DNA of 64,000 nt from Sphingomonadales bacterium (GTDB lineage Bacteria; Pseudomonadota; Alphaproteobacteria; Sphingomonadales; Sphingomonadaceae). The position numbers and the translations under genes are program-made. Under the pieces are notes generated by a model that saw only the letters and a list, made by a program, of their open reading frames with translations, had not been told where the DNA came from and did no database searches. The stretch covers positions 124,001 through 188,000 of the forward strand of contig JANYGX010000017.1 of assembly GCA_025362295.1 (NCBI GenBank). Direction: 5' to 3'. Positions 45,216-53,553 of this stretch are shown here, piece after piece (positions within the stretch are counted from its first letter, which is position 1; each line of letters begins with the position of its first letter).

Positions 45216-45707
45216 ATGATTATTTCGCGGACACTCTCTAAATTCATGGCTATGCTTGGTATGGTGATATTAGTTTCAGCATGTGCAAATCAGAACATAG
45301 GCACCAAAGAAGCTGTTGGCACGCTCGGTGGAGCCGCACTGGGTGGCTTGGCAGGCGCATCAATTGGTGGGCACGGTGAGGGTCGGGGTGTCGGCATTAT
45401 TCTTGGAACACTTGTCGGAGGCGTGATCGGCAATCAAATCGGTAATGGTCTCGACAAGACGGATCGCTTGACAGCGGAGCGTAACGCGCAACATGCACTT
45501 GAAACATCACGATCGGGCGTACGCAGCGGTTGGTCGAACCCCGATAACGGTAACAGCGGTTATGTTGTTCCAAAACCTGCATACCAAGCCAGCAATGGAA
45601 ACACCTGCCGGGAATATCAACAGGCTATAACTGTGGCTGGCAGAACCCAGCAGGCCTACGGTACAGCGTGTCGGCAGCCGGATGGAACTTGGCGGATACA
45701 AAGTTAA
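45216..45707 (+). CDS. Glycine-zipper outer-membrane lipoprotein (17-kDa antigen type)
   Basis: A 163-aa lipoprotein. The signal peptide ends with the lipobox VSACAN. The glycine-zipper 2TM motif is AALGGLAGASIGGHGEGRG followed by GTLVGGVIGNQIGNGLDKTD. The C-terminus (NTCREYQQAITVAGRTQQAY, then GTACRQPDGTWRIQ) is the surface-antigen domain with a Cys pair. Such proteins stabilise the envelope. AAGGA lies about 8 nt before the ATG at 45216, which fixes the start. It follows the two-component system by 114 nt and may be one of its targets. Confidence 0.9.
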   Translation: MIISRTLSKFMAMLGMVILVSACANQNIGTKEAVGTLGGAALGGLAGASIGGHGEGRGVGIILGTLVGGVIGNQIGNGLDKTDRLTAERNAQHALETSRSGVRSGWSNPDNGNSGYVVPKPAYQASNGNTCREYQQAITVAGRTQQAYGTACRQPDGTWRIQS

Positions 45708-45751
45708 GCTTCGCTCTTGAATGCTCACATTGCAGGGGTTATGTGTCGAAC

Positions 45752-46750
45752 ATGACAATAATTCCTGTAACTGTTCTTACCGGCTTTCTCGGCGCTGGAA
45801 AAACCACACTTCTTAATCGCATTCTCACTGAAAACCATGGCAAAAAATATGCTGTGATTATCAACGAGTTTGGTGAAATTGGCATCGATAACGATCTTGT
45901 GGTCGATACCGATGAAGAGGTGTTTGAGATGAACAACGGCTGTGTGTGTTGCACAGTTCGCGGCGATCTTATTCGCATTATTGAAGGCTTGCTGAGGCGC
46001 AATCAAAAATTTGACGGCATACTGGTTGAAACAACGGGCCTAGCTAAGCCTGCACCGGTGGCTCAAACTTTTTTTGTGGATGATGATGTAAGGGCAAAAA
46101 CCAGCCTCGATGCTATTGTGACAGTTGTAGACGCTAAAAATATTTTGGAGAGGCTTGCAGATACAGAAGCGGCTGCCGAGCAAATTGTATTTGCGGATGT
46201 GATGTTGCTTAATAAAACTGATCTGGTGAGTGATGATGAACTGGCTAAAGTTGAATTAAGGTTGCGCAAACTGAACCCATTTGCTCATATCTATCAAACA
46301 AAAAACTCTGATATTGCGCTTGATAAGATACTGGGTCGTGGCGCGTTCGATCTTGAAAGAATTATTTCACTTGATCCGGCGTTTTTAGACGAACACGTGC
46401 ATCACGATCACGATCATCATCATCATCATCATAACCATGCACTAGATCACGATGAAGATATAACATCCTTGTCGCTGAGCACGGATAAGCCTTTGGACGG
46501 CGATATGTTTATGCGTTGGATCAACCAGTTATCCGCCGAAAAGGGCGCTGATTTGTTGCGCTGGAAAGGCATATTGAATTTCAAGGGCGAAGATAAGCGT
46601 TTTGTGTTTCAAGCCGTTCACATGATAATGGATGGGAATGTCCAGAAACCGTGGCGTGCGGATGAAAAACGCTTGTCCCGGCTTGTTTTTATCGGTCGCG
46701 ATCTTGATCGGGATGTTCTAAGGGCTGGTTTTGAAGGCACAATTGCATGA
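45752..46750 (+). CDS. CobW/G3E-family GTP-binding metallochaperone
   Basis: G3E GTPase of 332 aa, a zinc or cobalt chaperone. Walker A is TGFLGAGKTT at residues 9-18, the metal-binding GCVCC lies in EMNNGCVCCTVRGDLI, and the NKTD motif is LLNKTDLVSD. A His/Asp-rich run lies in the linker (DHDHHHHHHNH preceded by EHVHH) and would bind metal. The C-terminal CobW domain contains GADLLRWKGILNFKGEDKRFVFQ. ATG 45752 follows the lipoprotein gene by 44 nt. The WD40 gene overlaps its stop. Confidence 0.93.
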   Translation: MTIIPVTVLTGFLGAGKTTLLNRILTENHGKKYAVIINEFGEIGIDNDLVVDTDEEVFEMNNGCVCCTVRGDLIRIIEGLLRRNQKFDGILVETTGLAKPAPVAQTFFVDDDVRAKTSLDAIVTVVDAKNILERLADTEAAAEQIVFADVMLLNKTDLVSDDELAKVELRLRKLNPFAHIYQTKNSDIALDKILGRGAFDLERIISLDPAFLDEHVHHDHDHHHHHHNHALDHDEDITSLSLSTDKPLDGDMFMRWINQLSAEKGADLLRWKGILNFKGEDKRFVFQAVHMIMDGNVQKPWRADEKRLSRLVFIGRDLDRDVLRAGFEGTIA

Positions 46751-47748
46751 CAGCCGAGCAAGGGGGCTTGCTCGGTAAGCGCGGCATGGCATTGGCCCAT
46801 GGTGGCTATGGCTTAAGTGTCGTTGCTCTTAAATCAAGCGTTGCGATTGTTTATAGCGATGGACGAATAAGTTTTGGCGGTGAAAATCCCACTGTTGTCA
46901 CGAGCGATACAATTTTGTCATCTTGCTCAAGCACGGATACGGCAAGCATAGTCTTAGGTACAGACAAAGGCAGAGTATTAAGGGTGCAGGCGGATGGCAG
47001 GGTGGACGTTATTGCCAATATTGGCCTAAACAAATGGGTGGAGCATGTGGCGCAGTCGTCAGTGTCTCATGCTTTGGTCGCAGCCGTTGGCAAGCAAGTC
47101 TGCGTTATACAAGAGAATGCTGATCTTCAAATGTTTATAGCACACCCTAGTGCAATCACAGGTATTGCATTTGACCCTAAAGGCAAACGCCTCGCAGCCA
47201 GTCATTATGGTGGCGTGACGCTCAGCTGGGTGTCTGGCAGTGGGAGCGGAGTCGCATTACCATGGAAAGGATCTCACACAGCGCTTACGTGGTCACCGGA
47301 TGGCACACATGTTGTGACTGCAATGCAAGAATGCGCGCTGCACGGATGGCGCATCAAAGACAAGGCCAATATGCGTATGGCAGGCTACCCTGGCAAAACC
47401 CGGTCTATGGCCTGGACACATAAATCCCGCTGGCTCGCGACATCGGGCGCGCAGGCTGTCGTATGCTGGCCTTTTTTCCATAAAGACGGCCCTATGGGCA
47501 AGGCGCCACTTGAATTGCCCGGTCACGGGCCTGCCGTCACGCGCATCGCCGTTATGACAGACGACGATTACATCGCCGCTGGCTATGACGACGGTGCGGT
47601 TACCTTGTTCAGGTTCGAGGATCAAAGCGAACTTATGATCGCTCCAGAAAATGGTTCTCCAGTGAGTGGCGCAGCCTTTTCCCATGACGGCACAACACTT
47701 GGCTTTGTAAGGGAAGACGGCTCTGGAGGCATTTTGCCAATACGCTAG
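46747..47748 (+). CDS. WD40-repeat protein coupled to the CobW gene
   Basis: A 333-aa beta-propeller protein with about six or seven repeats, e.g. AITGIAFDPKGKRLAASHYGG, HTALTWSPDGTHVVTAMQE and SPVSGAAFSHDGTTLGFVREDG. There is no signal peptide. Its ATG overlaps the stop of the CobW-type gene. The pairing of a G3E GTPase with a WD40 protein recurs in alphaproteobacteria; joint metal handling is inference. The function is unknown. Confidence 0.85.
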   Translation: MTAEQGGLLGKRGMALAHGGYGLSVVALKSSVAIVYSDGRISFGGENPTVVTSDTILSSCSSTDTASIVLGTDKGRVLRVQADGRVDVIANIGLNKWVEHVAQSSVSHALVAAVGKQVCVIQENADLQMFIAHPSAITGIAFDPKGKRLAASHYGGVTLSWVSGSGSGVALPWKGSHTALTWSPDGTHVVTAMQECALHGWRIKDKANMRMAGYPGKTRSMAWTHKSRWLATSGAQAVVCWPFFHKDGPMGKAPLELPGHGPAVTRIAVMTDDDYIAAGYDDGAVTLFRFEDQSELMIAPENGSPVSGAAFSHDGTTLGFVREDGSGGILPIR

Positions 47749-47831
47749 AACACGCCGACAAAAGCATTTGTAGATTCAATCCGAAGTTTGCGCTAGGTTA
47801 TAACAATAAAACCAATAAACGGGAGTTGATA

Positions 47832-49661
47832 ATGATTTCAAATCGTCGCGAGTTTCTTCTTTATTCAACAGCAGCTGCAAGCCTTTCATCGTCATTTGTT
47901 TGCAACAGCGTTTATGGTGCAAAGGCAGGTTCCGGCAATCCGGCGCTTGCGACACTGCTGGCAAGTTTTGCTGATGAAATGCTGGCAAAGTCGCCAGAAA
48001 CATGCACCAGTCTTGGGTTGGATTCGGCGGCACGGGCTATTCAAAAAACCCGACTTGATGATCGCTCCCTTGGTTCTGTAACAACGCGCGTGGCAGACAG
48101 TATTGACCGTAAAAATCGTTTGCAAGCCATTGAACGGAATGCATTAAAAGGTTTAGATGCAACATATTATGACGCTGTCGTCTACAGTCTTGACAGTATT
48201 ATTGCCGGTGGCAAATTCAGCTATGGTGATCCAGCAGTGGTTTCCCCATATGTTGTCAGTCAGCAACATGGATCATTCAATGATTTACCAGAGTTTCTGG
48301 ATTCTCAACATTTGATCAGTAACAAGGCAGATGCAGACAGTTATCTTGTACGTCTTGAACTCATAGCCACGGCCATGGATCAAGAAACCGAACGTTTGAG
48401 CAGAGACGCCGCGCAAGGCGTTATGTTGCCAGATTATTTAATGGCAACAGCCCTTGGCGAAATGACGGATATACGCAATACCAAGCCAGCAGAAAGCCGC
48501 ATGGTCACGTCCGTTGCCTCCCGCGCGACTGCTAAAAACATTGCCGGTGATTACGCTAACGCAGCAGGCAAAATTGTTACTGATAAAATATACCCGGCAC
48601 TGGACAGGCAAATTGCTGCGCTCAAGGCTATTCAACCGAAGACTAATCATGATGCCGGTGTATGGAAATTGCCGGATGGTGAAGCCTATTATGCCTGGGC
48701 ACTTAAAAACGGGACCACGACCACGCTCACGCCCGACGAGGTGCACACTATCGGTCTTGACCAATCAAAAGAACTTGATGTGCGCATGGACGCACTGCTC
48801 AAAAAGCAGGGTATGAGCGTCGGCACAGTGGGTGAACGTATGGCGGCACTCACAAAAGATCCGCGCTTTGTTTTCCCAAACACCGATGATGGCCGAGCAC
48901 AGATCATCAGCTATCTGAATGGACGGATTGCAGCGCTGCGGCCCATCACGCGCAAAATTTCACGCATGGGTTTGAAGGCTGATGTGCAAGTCAAGCGCGT
49001 GCCGGTCGATATCCAGAATGGTTCAGCCTTGGGTTACATGAATTTCGCTTCTCTGGATGGTAAACGCCCAGCTATTTATTATGTCAATCTGGCCGACAAC
49101 GCCAACTGGCCGAAGTGGCAACTGCCATCGCTAACAGCGCATGAGGCTATTCCGGGCCATGCCTGGCAGGGTGCTTATTTGGCTGAGAAGCATGACGATT
49201 TGCCTCTGATTGCCTCACTTATGCAGTTCAATGCCTTTGTGGAAGGCTGGGCACTTTACGCAGAACAGCTGGCTGATGAATATGGTTTGTATGTTAATGA
49301 TCCCTTTGGCGAACTGGGCTATTTGCAGGCCATTAAGTTCCGTGCCAATCGCTTGGTGGTTGATACCGGCCTTCACGCCAAGCGCTGGGGCAGGGAGCAA
49401 GCGATTGACTGGATGACAGCTGCCAGTGGCCGCACCAAAAAAGCCATTACCAGCGAGGTTGATCGCTATAGTGCAGGGCCGGGTCAGGCTTGCGGGTACA
49501 AGATTGGCCAGAATGAAATTCTGCGCTTGCGCGAGAAAGCCAAAACAAATTTGGGTGGCAAGTTCGACATCCGTGATTTTAACGACCGGATCGTGCAAAC
49601 AGGCGGTGTGCCTCTGGCTGTGCTGGAGAGCGTGGTAGACCGCTATATTGCGGGTGCATGA
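47832..49661 (+). CDS. DUF885 family metallopeptidase-like protein, exported
   Basis: A 609-aa protein with a twin-arginine-like signal (SNRREFLLYSTAAASLSSSF, residues ~3-22) and cleavage near YGAKA. The catalytic HExxH-like motif is AHEAIPGHAWQ at about residue 437, followed by FVEGWALYAEQLADE with the third zinc ligand. DUF885 proteins include periplasmic peptidases. GGAG lies 7 nt before the ATG at 47832, which I chose over a TTG two codons upstream. Confidence 0.9.
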   Translation: MISNRREFLLYSTAAASLSSSFVCNSVYGAKAGSGNPALATLLASFADEMLAKSPETCTSLGLDSAARAIQKTRLDDRSLGSVTTRVADSIDRKNRLQAIERNALKGLDATYYDAVVYSLDSIIAGGKFSYGDPAVVSPYVVSQQHGSFNDLPEFLDSQHLISNKADADSYLVRLELIATAMDQETERLSRDAAQGVMLPDYLMATALGEMTDIRNTKPAESRMVTSVASRATAKNIAGDYANAAGKIVTDKIYPALDRQIAALKAIQPKTNHDAGVWKLPDGEAYYAWALKNGTTTTLTPDEVHTIGLDQSKELDVRMDALLKKQGMSVGTVGERMAALTKDPRFVFPNTDDGRAQIISYLNGRIAALRPITRKISRMGLKADVQVKRVPVDIQNGSALGYMNFASLDGKRPAIYYVNLADNANWPKWQLPSLTAHEAIPGHAWQGAYLAEKHDDLPLIASLMQFNAFVEGWALYAEQLADEYGLYVNDPFGELGYLQAIKFRANRLVVDTGLHAKRWGREQAIDWMTAASGRTKKAITSEVDRYSAGPGQACGYKIGQNEILRLREKAKTNLGGKFDIRDFNDRIVQTGGVPLAVLESVVDRYIAGA

Positions 49662-49694
49662 GTATTACTCTTCCAGCCAGGCGGCAGTAGCCCC

Positions 49695-51119
49695 TTGATA
49701 TCGACCACCTCGACTATAGTTTCTGGTGCGCGCAATACGGCACTTGCGTTCATTCTGCGCCTTGGTGGCCGCTTGCCATTTCTGCTGATTGCTGGCTGGC
49801 TTTATGGTGTATCGCCAATGGGTCGCTTTGCCTATGCAACTTGGGCGGCTGAGCTGGTTGGGGTGCTGGCAACCGTCGGTCTGCGGCATGGATTGACAGC
49901 ACATCTGACGGCAGCATTAGACAAAAATCGTGCGGCATGCGAAGGCCTGGCACTTGGCCTAGTGGCCGCACTGTTCAGTGCGCTGGTGTTGATGAAGCAC
50001 CCAGGCTTGATGTTTCCCTATGGTGCGCGCTCCATTGGCGAACGATTGTTTCCACTCATTATAATTGCGCTTGTTGCCAGTGATATTCTGTTGGTAAGTC
50101 TGGCTTACACACATAATCTGAAGCCGCAAATAACGGCGCGTGCCCTTGTTGAGCCTTGGGTGCTGACTATTTTTGCGCTCGGCTTCGCATATACGCGATA
50201 TAAGGCTGATGGATTGCTGATCGCTTATGTGCTCTCGCAACTGGCTGCGACAGCTGTATTTGTTCAAGCTTTTCGCGCATCTTTCAAACCTGTGATGGTA
50301 TCGGTTGCAGATGTTTTCCGGCTTATGATGAACAGTCTGACTTTATGGGCGGCTGATGCTGTCGAGCTTGGTCAGCGCCGTGTTGACGTGCTTATTCTCG
50401 GCCAGCTGGCCACACCCCATGCCGTGGGTTTGTATTACACTGCATTTCAGGTGGCGACCTTAGTGCAGAAAATGCGTTTGAGTGTCGAGCCGATTATGGC
50501 TCCCGTAATGGCAAAGCTTACGCAGGATCAAGATAAAAAAGCTGCCGCGATACAGCTTGATCAGGTGCGGTTCTGGCTGTTCTCAATCCAGCTGGGCATC
50601 GTGCTGGCGCTTGCCACGCAGGCTCATGTAATCATGGGGTTGATTGGCCCCAGTTTTGCCGAAGGTGCCATTGTGATGATCCTTATGCTTGTTGCCGAAC
50701 TGTTGTGGGGCAGCTTTGGCATTGCCGAAATCCCATTGTTGTATGCAACACCCCACCGCAACCTGCTGATCGGTTTTGCCGCGATTGTGCTGGAGACCAG
50801 TGTCGCACTTGTTCTCGTGCCAAGATACGGTGCCATGGGAGCGGCTATTGCGTTGATTTCAGCCTTTGCCCTGGCAGCCATCTGGAAAACGCTGGCGACC
50901 GCCAAACTTTTAGGTGCAAAACCGCACTTCCAACGCTTTATATGGCCGCTGATTGCGGGGGCTTTGGGTTTGCTTGTTTCACTCAGCGTCAGCCACTTTG
51001 TGAATGACCTCTCTGGTGCTATACTCAGTTTATTGTGTTTTATAGGGTTTTATGCCGGAACACTTTGGTTTTTGGGCTACAATGCTGAAGATAAGCAACT
51101 TTTTCGCCGACTCACATGA
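49695..51119 (+). CDS. Polysaccharide flippase (oligosaccharide exporter, MATE/Wzx-like)
   Basis: A 474-aa protein with about 12-14 membrane helices and Arg at the start of the fold (RNTALAFILRLGGRLPFL). VDVLILGQLATPHAVGLYYTAFQV and VLVPRYGAMGAAIALISAFA are typical of lipopolysaccharide/exopolysaccharide flippases. The start is TTG at 49695 with AGGCGG about 10 nt before it; no ATG is available in frame. No glycosyltransferase cluster is next to it. Confidence 0.8.
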   Translation: MISTTSTIVSGARNTALAFILRLGGRLPFLLIAGWLYGVSPMGRFAYATWAAELVGVLATVGLRHGLTAHLTAALDKNRAACEGLALGLVAALFSALVLMKHPGLMFPYGARSIGERLFPLIIIALVASDILLVSLAYTHNLKPQITARALVEPWVLTIFALGFAYTRYKADGLLIAYVLSQLAATAVFVQAFRASFKPVMVSVADVFRLMMNSLTLWAADAVELGQRRVDVLILGQLATPHAVGLYYTAFQVATLVQKMRLSVEPIMAPVMAKLTQDQDKKAAAIQLDQVRFWLFSIQLGIVLALATQAHVIMGLIGPSFAEGAIVMILMLVAELLWGSFGIAEIPLLYATPHRNLLIGFAAIVLETSVALVLVPRYGAMGAAIALISAFALAAIWKTLATAKLLGAKPHFQRFIWPLIAGALGLLVSLSVSHFVNDLSGAILSLLCFIGFYAGTLWFLGYNAEDKQLFRRLT

Positions 51120-51129
51120 AGGATTATCA

Positions 51130-52128
51130 ATGACTGAAAACACCACAGTTCGCCTTGCCAAACGACCAACAGGCATGGTTACAGCAGATTGCTTCACCAT
51201 TGCCAAAGAGCCTGTGCGCCAACCCGCGCATAATGAAGTGTTGGTGCGTGTGGATTACATCTCGCTTGATCCGGCAATGCGCGGTTGGCTTAATGAAGGT
51301 AAATCCTACATTCCGCCCGTCGGCATTGGCGATGTTATGCGCTCTGGCAGTGTTGGCGAAGTGCTTGCTTCTGGTTCATCTGAATTACAGGTTGGTGATT
51401 TTGTCTATGGCCCAATGGGTGTGCAATCTTACTACACCGGTTTGGCCAAAGAGCTCTCAAAAGTTGATCCGAACCTCGCACCATTGCCGCGCTATCTGGG
51501 TGGACTTGGTATGCCGGGGATGACAGCCTATTTTGGCCTTATGGAAACCGGCCAGTATAAGGATGGGGAAACGCTGGTGGTCTCCGGTGCATCTGGGGCT
51601 GTCGGCGCGCTTGTCGGGCAAATTGCCAAACTCAAAGGCGGCCGCGTTATTGGCATTGCCGGCGGGGCCGACAAATGCACATATTGTGTTGAAGAACTCG
51701 GTTTTGATGCGTGCATTGATTACAAGAACGAGAATGTACCAGCACGACTGAAAGAGCTCCTCCCCAAAGGTCTGGATGTTTATTTTGACAATGTGGGTGG
51801 TGATATTCTTGAGGCCTGCATGGATAATTTACGCCCTAAAGCCCGCGTGGTTATATGCGGAGCGATTGCCGGCTATAACGACTGGAGCAAAATAAAAGGC
51901 CCGCGCAACTATCTAAACCTGCTGGTTTACAACGCGCGCATGGAAGGCTTTGTGGTGTTCAACTTTGCCAATAGATACGCTGAAGGGCAGGCTGCGATGG
52001 TGAAGTGGATGTCTGAAGGCAAGCTTAAATTCCGTGAAGATATTCAAGAGGGTATTGAGCGTTTTCCAGAGGTGCTCAATATGCTGTTTACGGGCGCGAA
52101 TTTTGGCAAACTGGTTTTAAAGGTTTGA
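51130..52128 (+). CDS. NADP-dependent oxidoreductase (zinc-independent MDR family)
   Basis: A 332-aa medium-chain reductase of the CurA/prostaglandin reductase type. It has LDPAMRGWLNEGKSYIPPV, the coenzyme motif VVSGASGAVGALVGQIAKLKG and DVYFDNVGGDILEACMDNL, and ends with NFGKLVLKV. There are no zinc-binding cysteines. AAGGA lies 7 nt before the ATG at 51130. It is the last intact gene before the accessory island. Confidence 0.93.
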   Translation: MTENTTVRLAKRPTGMVTADCFTIAKEPVRQPAHNEVLVRVDYISLDPAMRGWLNEGKSYIPPVGIGDVMRSGSVGEVLASGSSELQVGDFVYGPMGVQSYYTGLAKELSKVDPNLAPLPRYLGGLGMPGMTAYFGLMETGQYKDGETLVVSGASGAVGALVGQIAKLKGGRVIGIAGGADKCTYCVEELGFDACIDYKNENVPARLKELLPKGLDVYFDNVGGDILEACMDNLRPKARVVICGAIAGYNDWSKIKGPRNYLNLLVYNARMEGFVVFNFANRYAEGQAAMVKWMSEGKLKFREDIQEGIERFPEVLNMLFTGANFGKLVLKV

Positions 52129-52261
52129 AGTCGCAACCAACGGCTGTGTGGTAAAAAGTGGCCTGCGGCCACGTGTGACAAAAGCTTTTCTCATTGATTA
52201 ATACCAACCGCCCGATGACGTGACTTGGTTTGGGAATTCATTGATATACACCTCCCTTCGT

Positions 52262-52283
52262 CATGCCGACATGCGTCGGCATG
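52262..52283. repeat. REP-like palindrome
   Basis: CATGCCGAC-ATGC-GTCGGCATG is a perfect 9-bp stem with a 4-nt loop. Its composition resembles REP sequences that are moved by RAYT (Y1-family) transposases. Confidence 0.6.
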
Positions 52284-52379
52284 GCGGGTGATAGCAATCA
52301 TCATCCCACGAATGATGCTGTGCGCAGATGCAAACCGACAGCACTCCATGTAAGTCAACTCATAGGGCAATTGGTATGG

Positions 52380-52415
52380 TCTCCAATAACGTCTATTCAT
52401 GGCACCTTTGGCTGG
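52380..52415 (+). repeat. 36-bp direct repeat, left copy
   Basis: This matches 55134-55169 at 34 of 36 positions. It includes ATGGCAC-C-TTTGGCTGG, which would read M-A-P-L-A-G before a stop. The other copy reads M-A-R-L-A-G, the start of many RAYT transposases. Confidence 0.75.
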
Positions 52416-52490
52416 AATCTAAAACCGGCCGAACCCTCGCCAAAGCCAAACCGGGGCCAAAGCCGATGAAGAAAAAAGGGGTTAGGTAAC

Positions 52491-53009
52491 GTGTCAGCGG
52501 AACCTACTGCCGTTCAGCAGCTTGCCGTGCACACCATCGGCGGTGCCGTGCAGGCGGCTCAGGCGTTGCTGGTGCTGGTGCCCAGAGATAGCCCGCTGGT
52601 GGTCGAGGCGCAGGTGGAGAACAAGGACATCGGCTTCCTGAAAGTTGGCCAGCCGGTGCGGGTGAAGATCGATGCCTTTCCGTTCACAGATTACGGCGTG
52701 ATCGATGGCACGCTTGTCGGCCTCTCCAACGATGCCATCCAAGATGATAAGCCAGCACCTGCCAGCGCTGGCGGCGCCGAGCGCAGCCGACCGCATCTCT
52801 ATTATCTAGCCCGCATCAGCCTGAAGCAGCGCAGCATCCGCGCCTGTGCAGGCCTCGGGCGGCGACAGGCGAGCCAGTGCCCGCGCCACATCCCGCTGCA
52901 GCCGGGCATGAGCGTGGAGGCAGAAATCCTCACCGGCAGCCGACCGATCATCAACTACCTGCTCAGCCCGATATTAAAGGGCATCGATGAAGCAGGGAGG
53001 GAGCGGTAG
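52491..53009 (+). pseudogene. Remnant of an HlyD-type secretion membrane-fusion protein
   Basis: Only the C-terminal ~150 residues remain. VQQLAVHTIGG, SPLVVEAQVENKDIGFLKVG, VRVKIDAFPFTDYGVIDG and PGMSVEAEILTGSRPIINYL are typical of type I secretion adaptor proteins (HlyD/PrtE). The usual N-terminal membrane helix and coiled coil are absent, and a stretch after DAIQDDK is replaced by unrelated Ala/Ser/Gly-rich residues and a displaced piece, indicating internal rearrangement. GC content is clearly higher than in the flanks. It is probably not functional and was acquired by transfer. Confidence 0.75.
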
Positions 53010-53553
53010 AACGCGAAGACATTAATTGAGTAACCCATCCCTTTCAGATGAGAGGCAAGGGGTGGAGCGGTCCAGCAGGCGATAATCTGGCTTAGAAACG
53101 CAAAATAGCTATACAGGCACTATCATCTTTTTTGGGCAATGGATTTTGATATTATCGCCCCATCCCTGACCCTCCCCCCTGAAGGGGATAGGACGCACCC
53201 GGAGCGTCGCATCATGCTCTAAAGGCAGCCGCCGGGTGTCATAAATATGCAATCAAACTGCAAACAGAAGTTTAAAGCGATTGCAGGCCGCCTGTCTATG
53301 ATTTTATGTTTCAGGATATAGCATTCCGCGAGCCTGTGTGCAACAGGCGCACAAACAAGCGGCTCGAACGCAGTGGCTGGGCCCGCTTGATTTTGTGATC
53401 GTCTGGTTTTGGGTTTCAAATTAATATCTATTAACTGCCGTCGGGGATTTATTAACAACTATGCAGATTCGTTGTTGATTGGGAATGAAAAGTGTGGGAT
53501 ATACAACTACTGTTTTGGTGAAGAAAATTTGCAGGTCTATGGTGAGCGGGCAG
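53010..53553. other. Intergenic stretch in the island
   Basis: No gene supported. It contains a C/G-rich inverted block (CCCCCC-TGAA-GGGG near 53177) of a kind seen as intergenic repeats, and AT-rich DNA before the next gene. Confidence 0.4.

Larger units (their letters stand above)
52129..52490. other. Start of a decayed island: hairpin, REP-like palindrome, RAYT fragment
   Basis: No intact gene. It holds a GTGGCC-TGC-GGCCAC hairpin (52158-52172) without a T-tract, a 22-nt REP-like palindrome at 52262-52283, and the first copy of the 36-bp repeat. After that comes text that could encode NLKPAEPSPKP, resembling the C-terminal tail (LxPxKPGPKP) of RAYT transposases. An internally deleted RAYT copy is a reasonable reading. 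Confidence 0.45.

Noticed and set aside
46414-46440. Repeat of CAT/CAC codons as a tandem repeat locus
   Set aside because: It encodes the His-rich metal-binding linker of the CobW GTPase and is a protein feature, not a mobile or regulatory repeat.
52158-52172. GTGGCC-TGC-GGCCAC hairpin as a terminator
   Set aside because: No T-tract follows on either strand; kept only as a structural note.
53219-53458. Minus-strand 79-codon frame
   Set aside because: No ribosome site and no recognisable or structured product.
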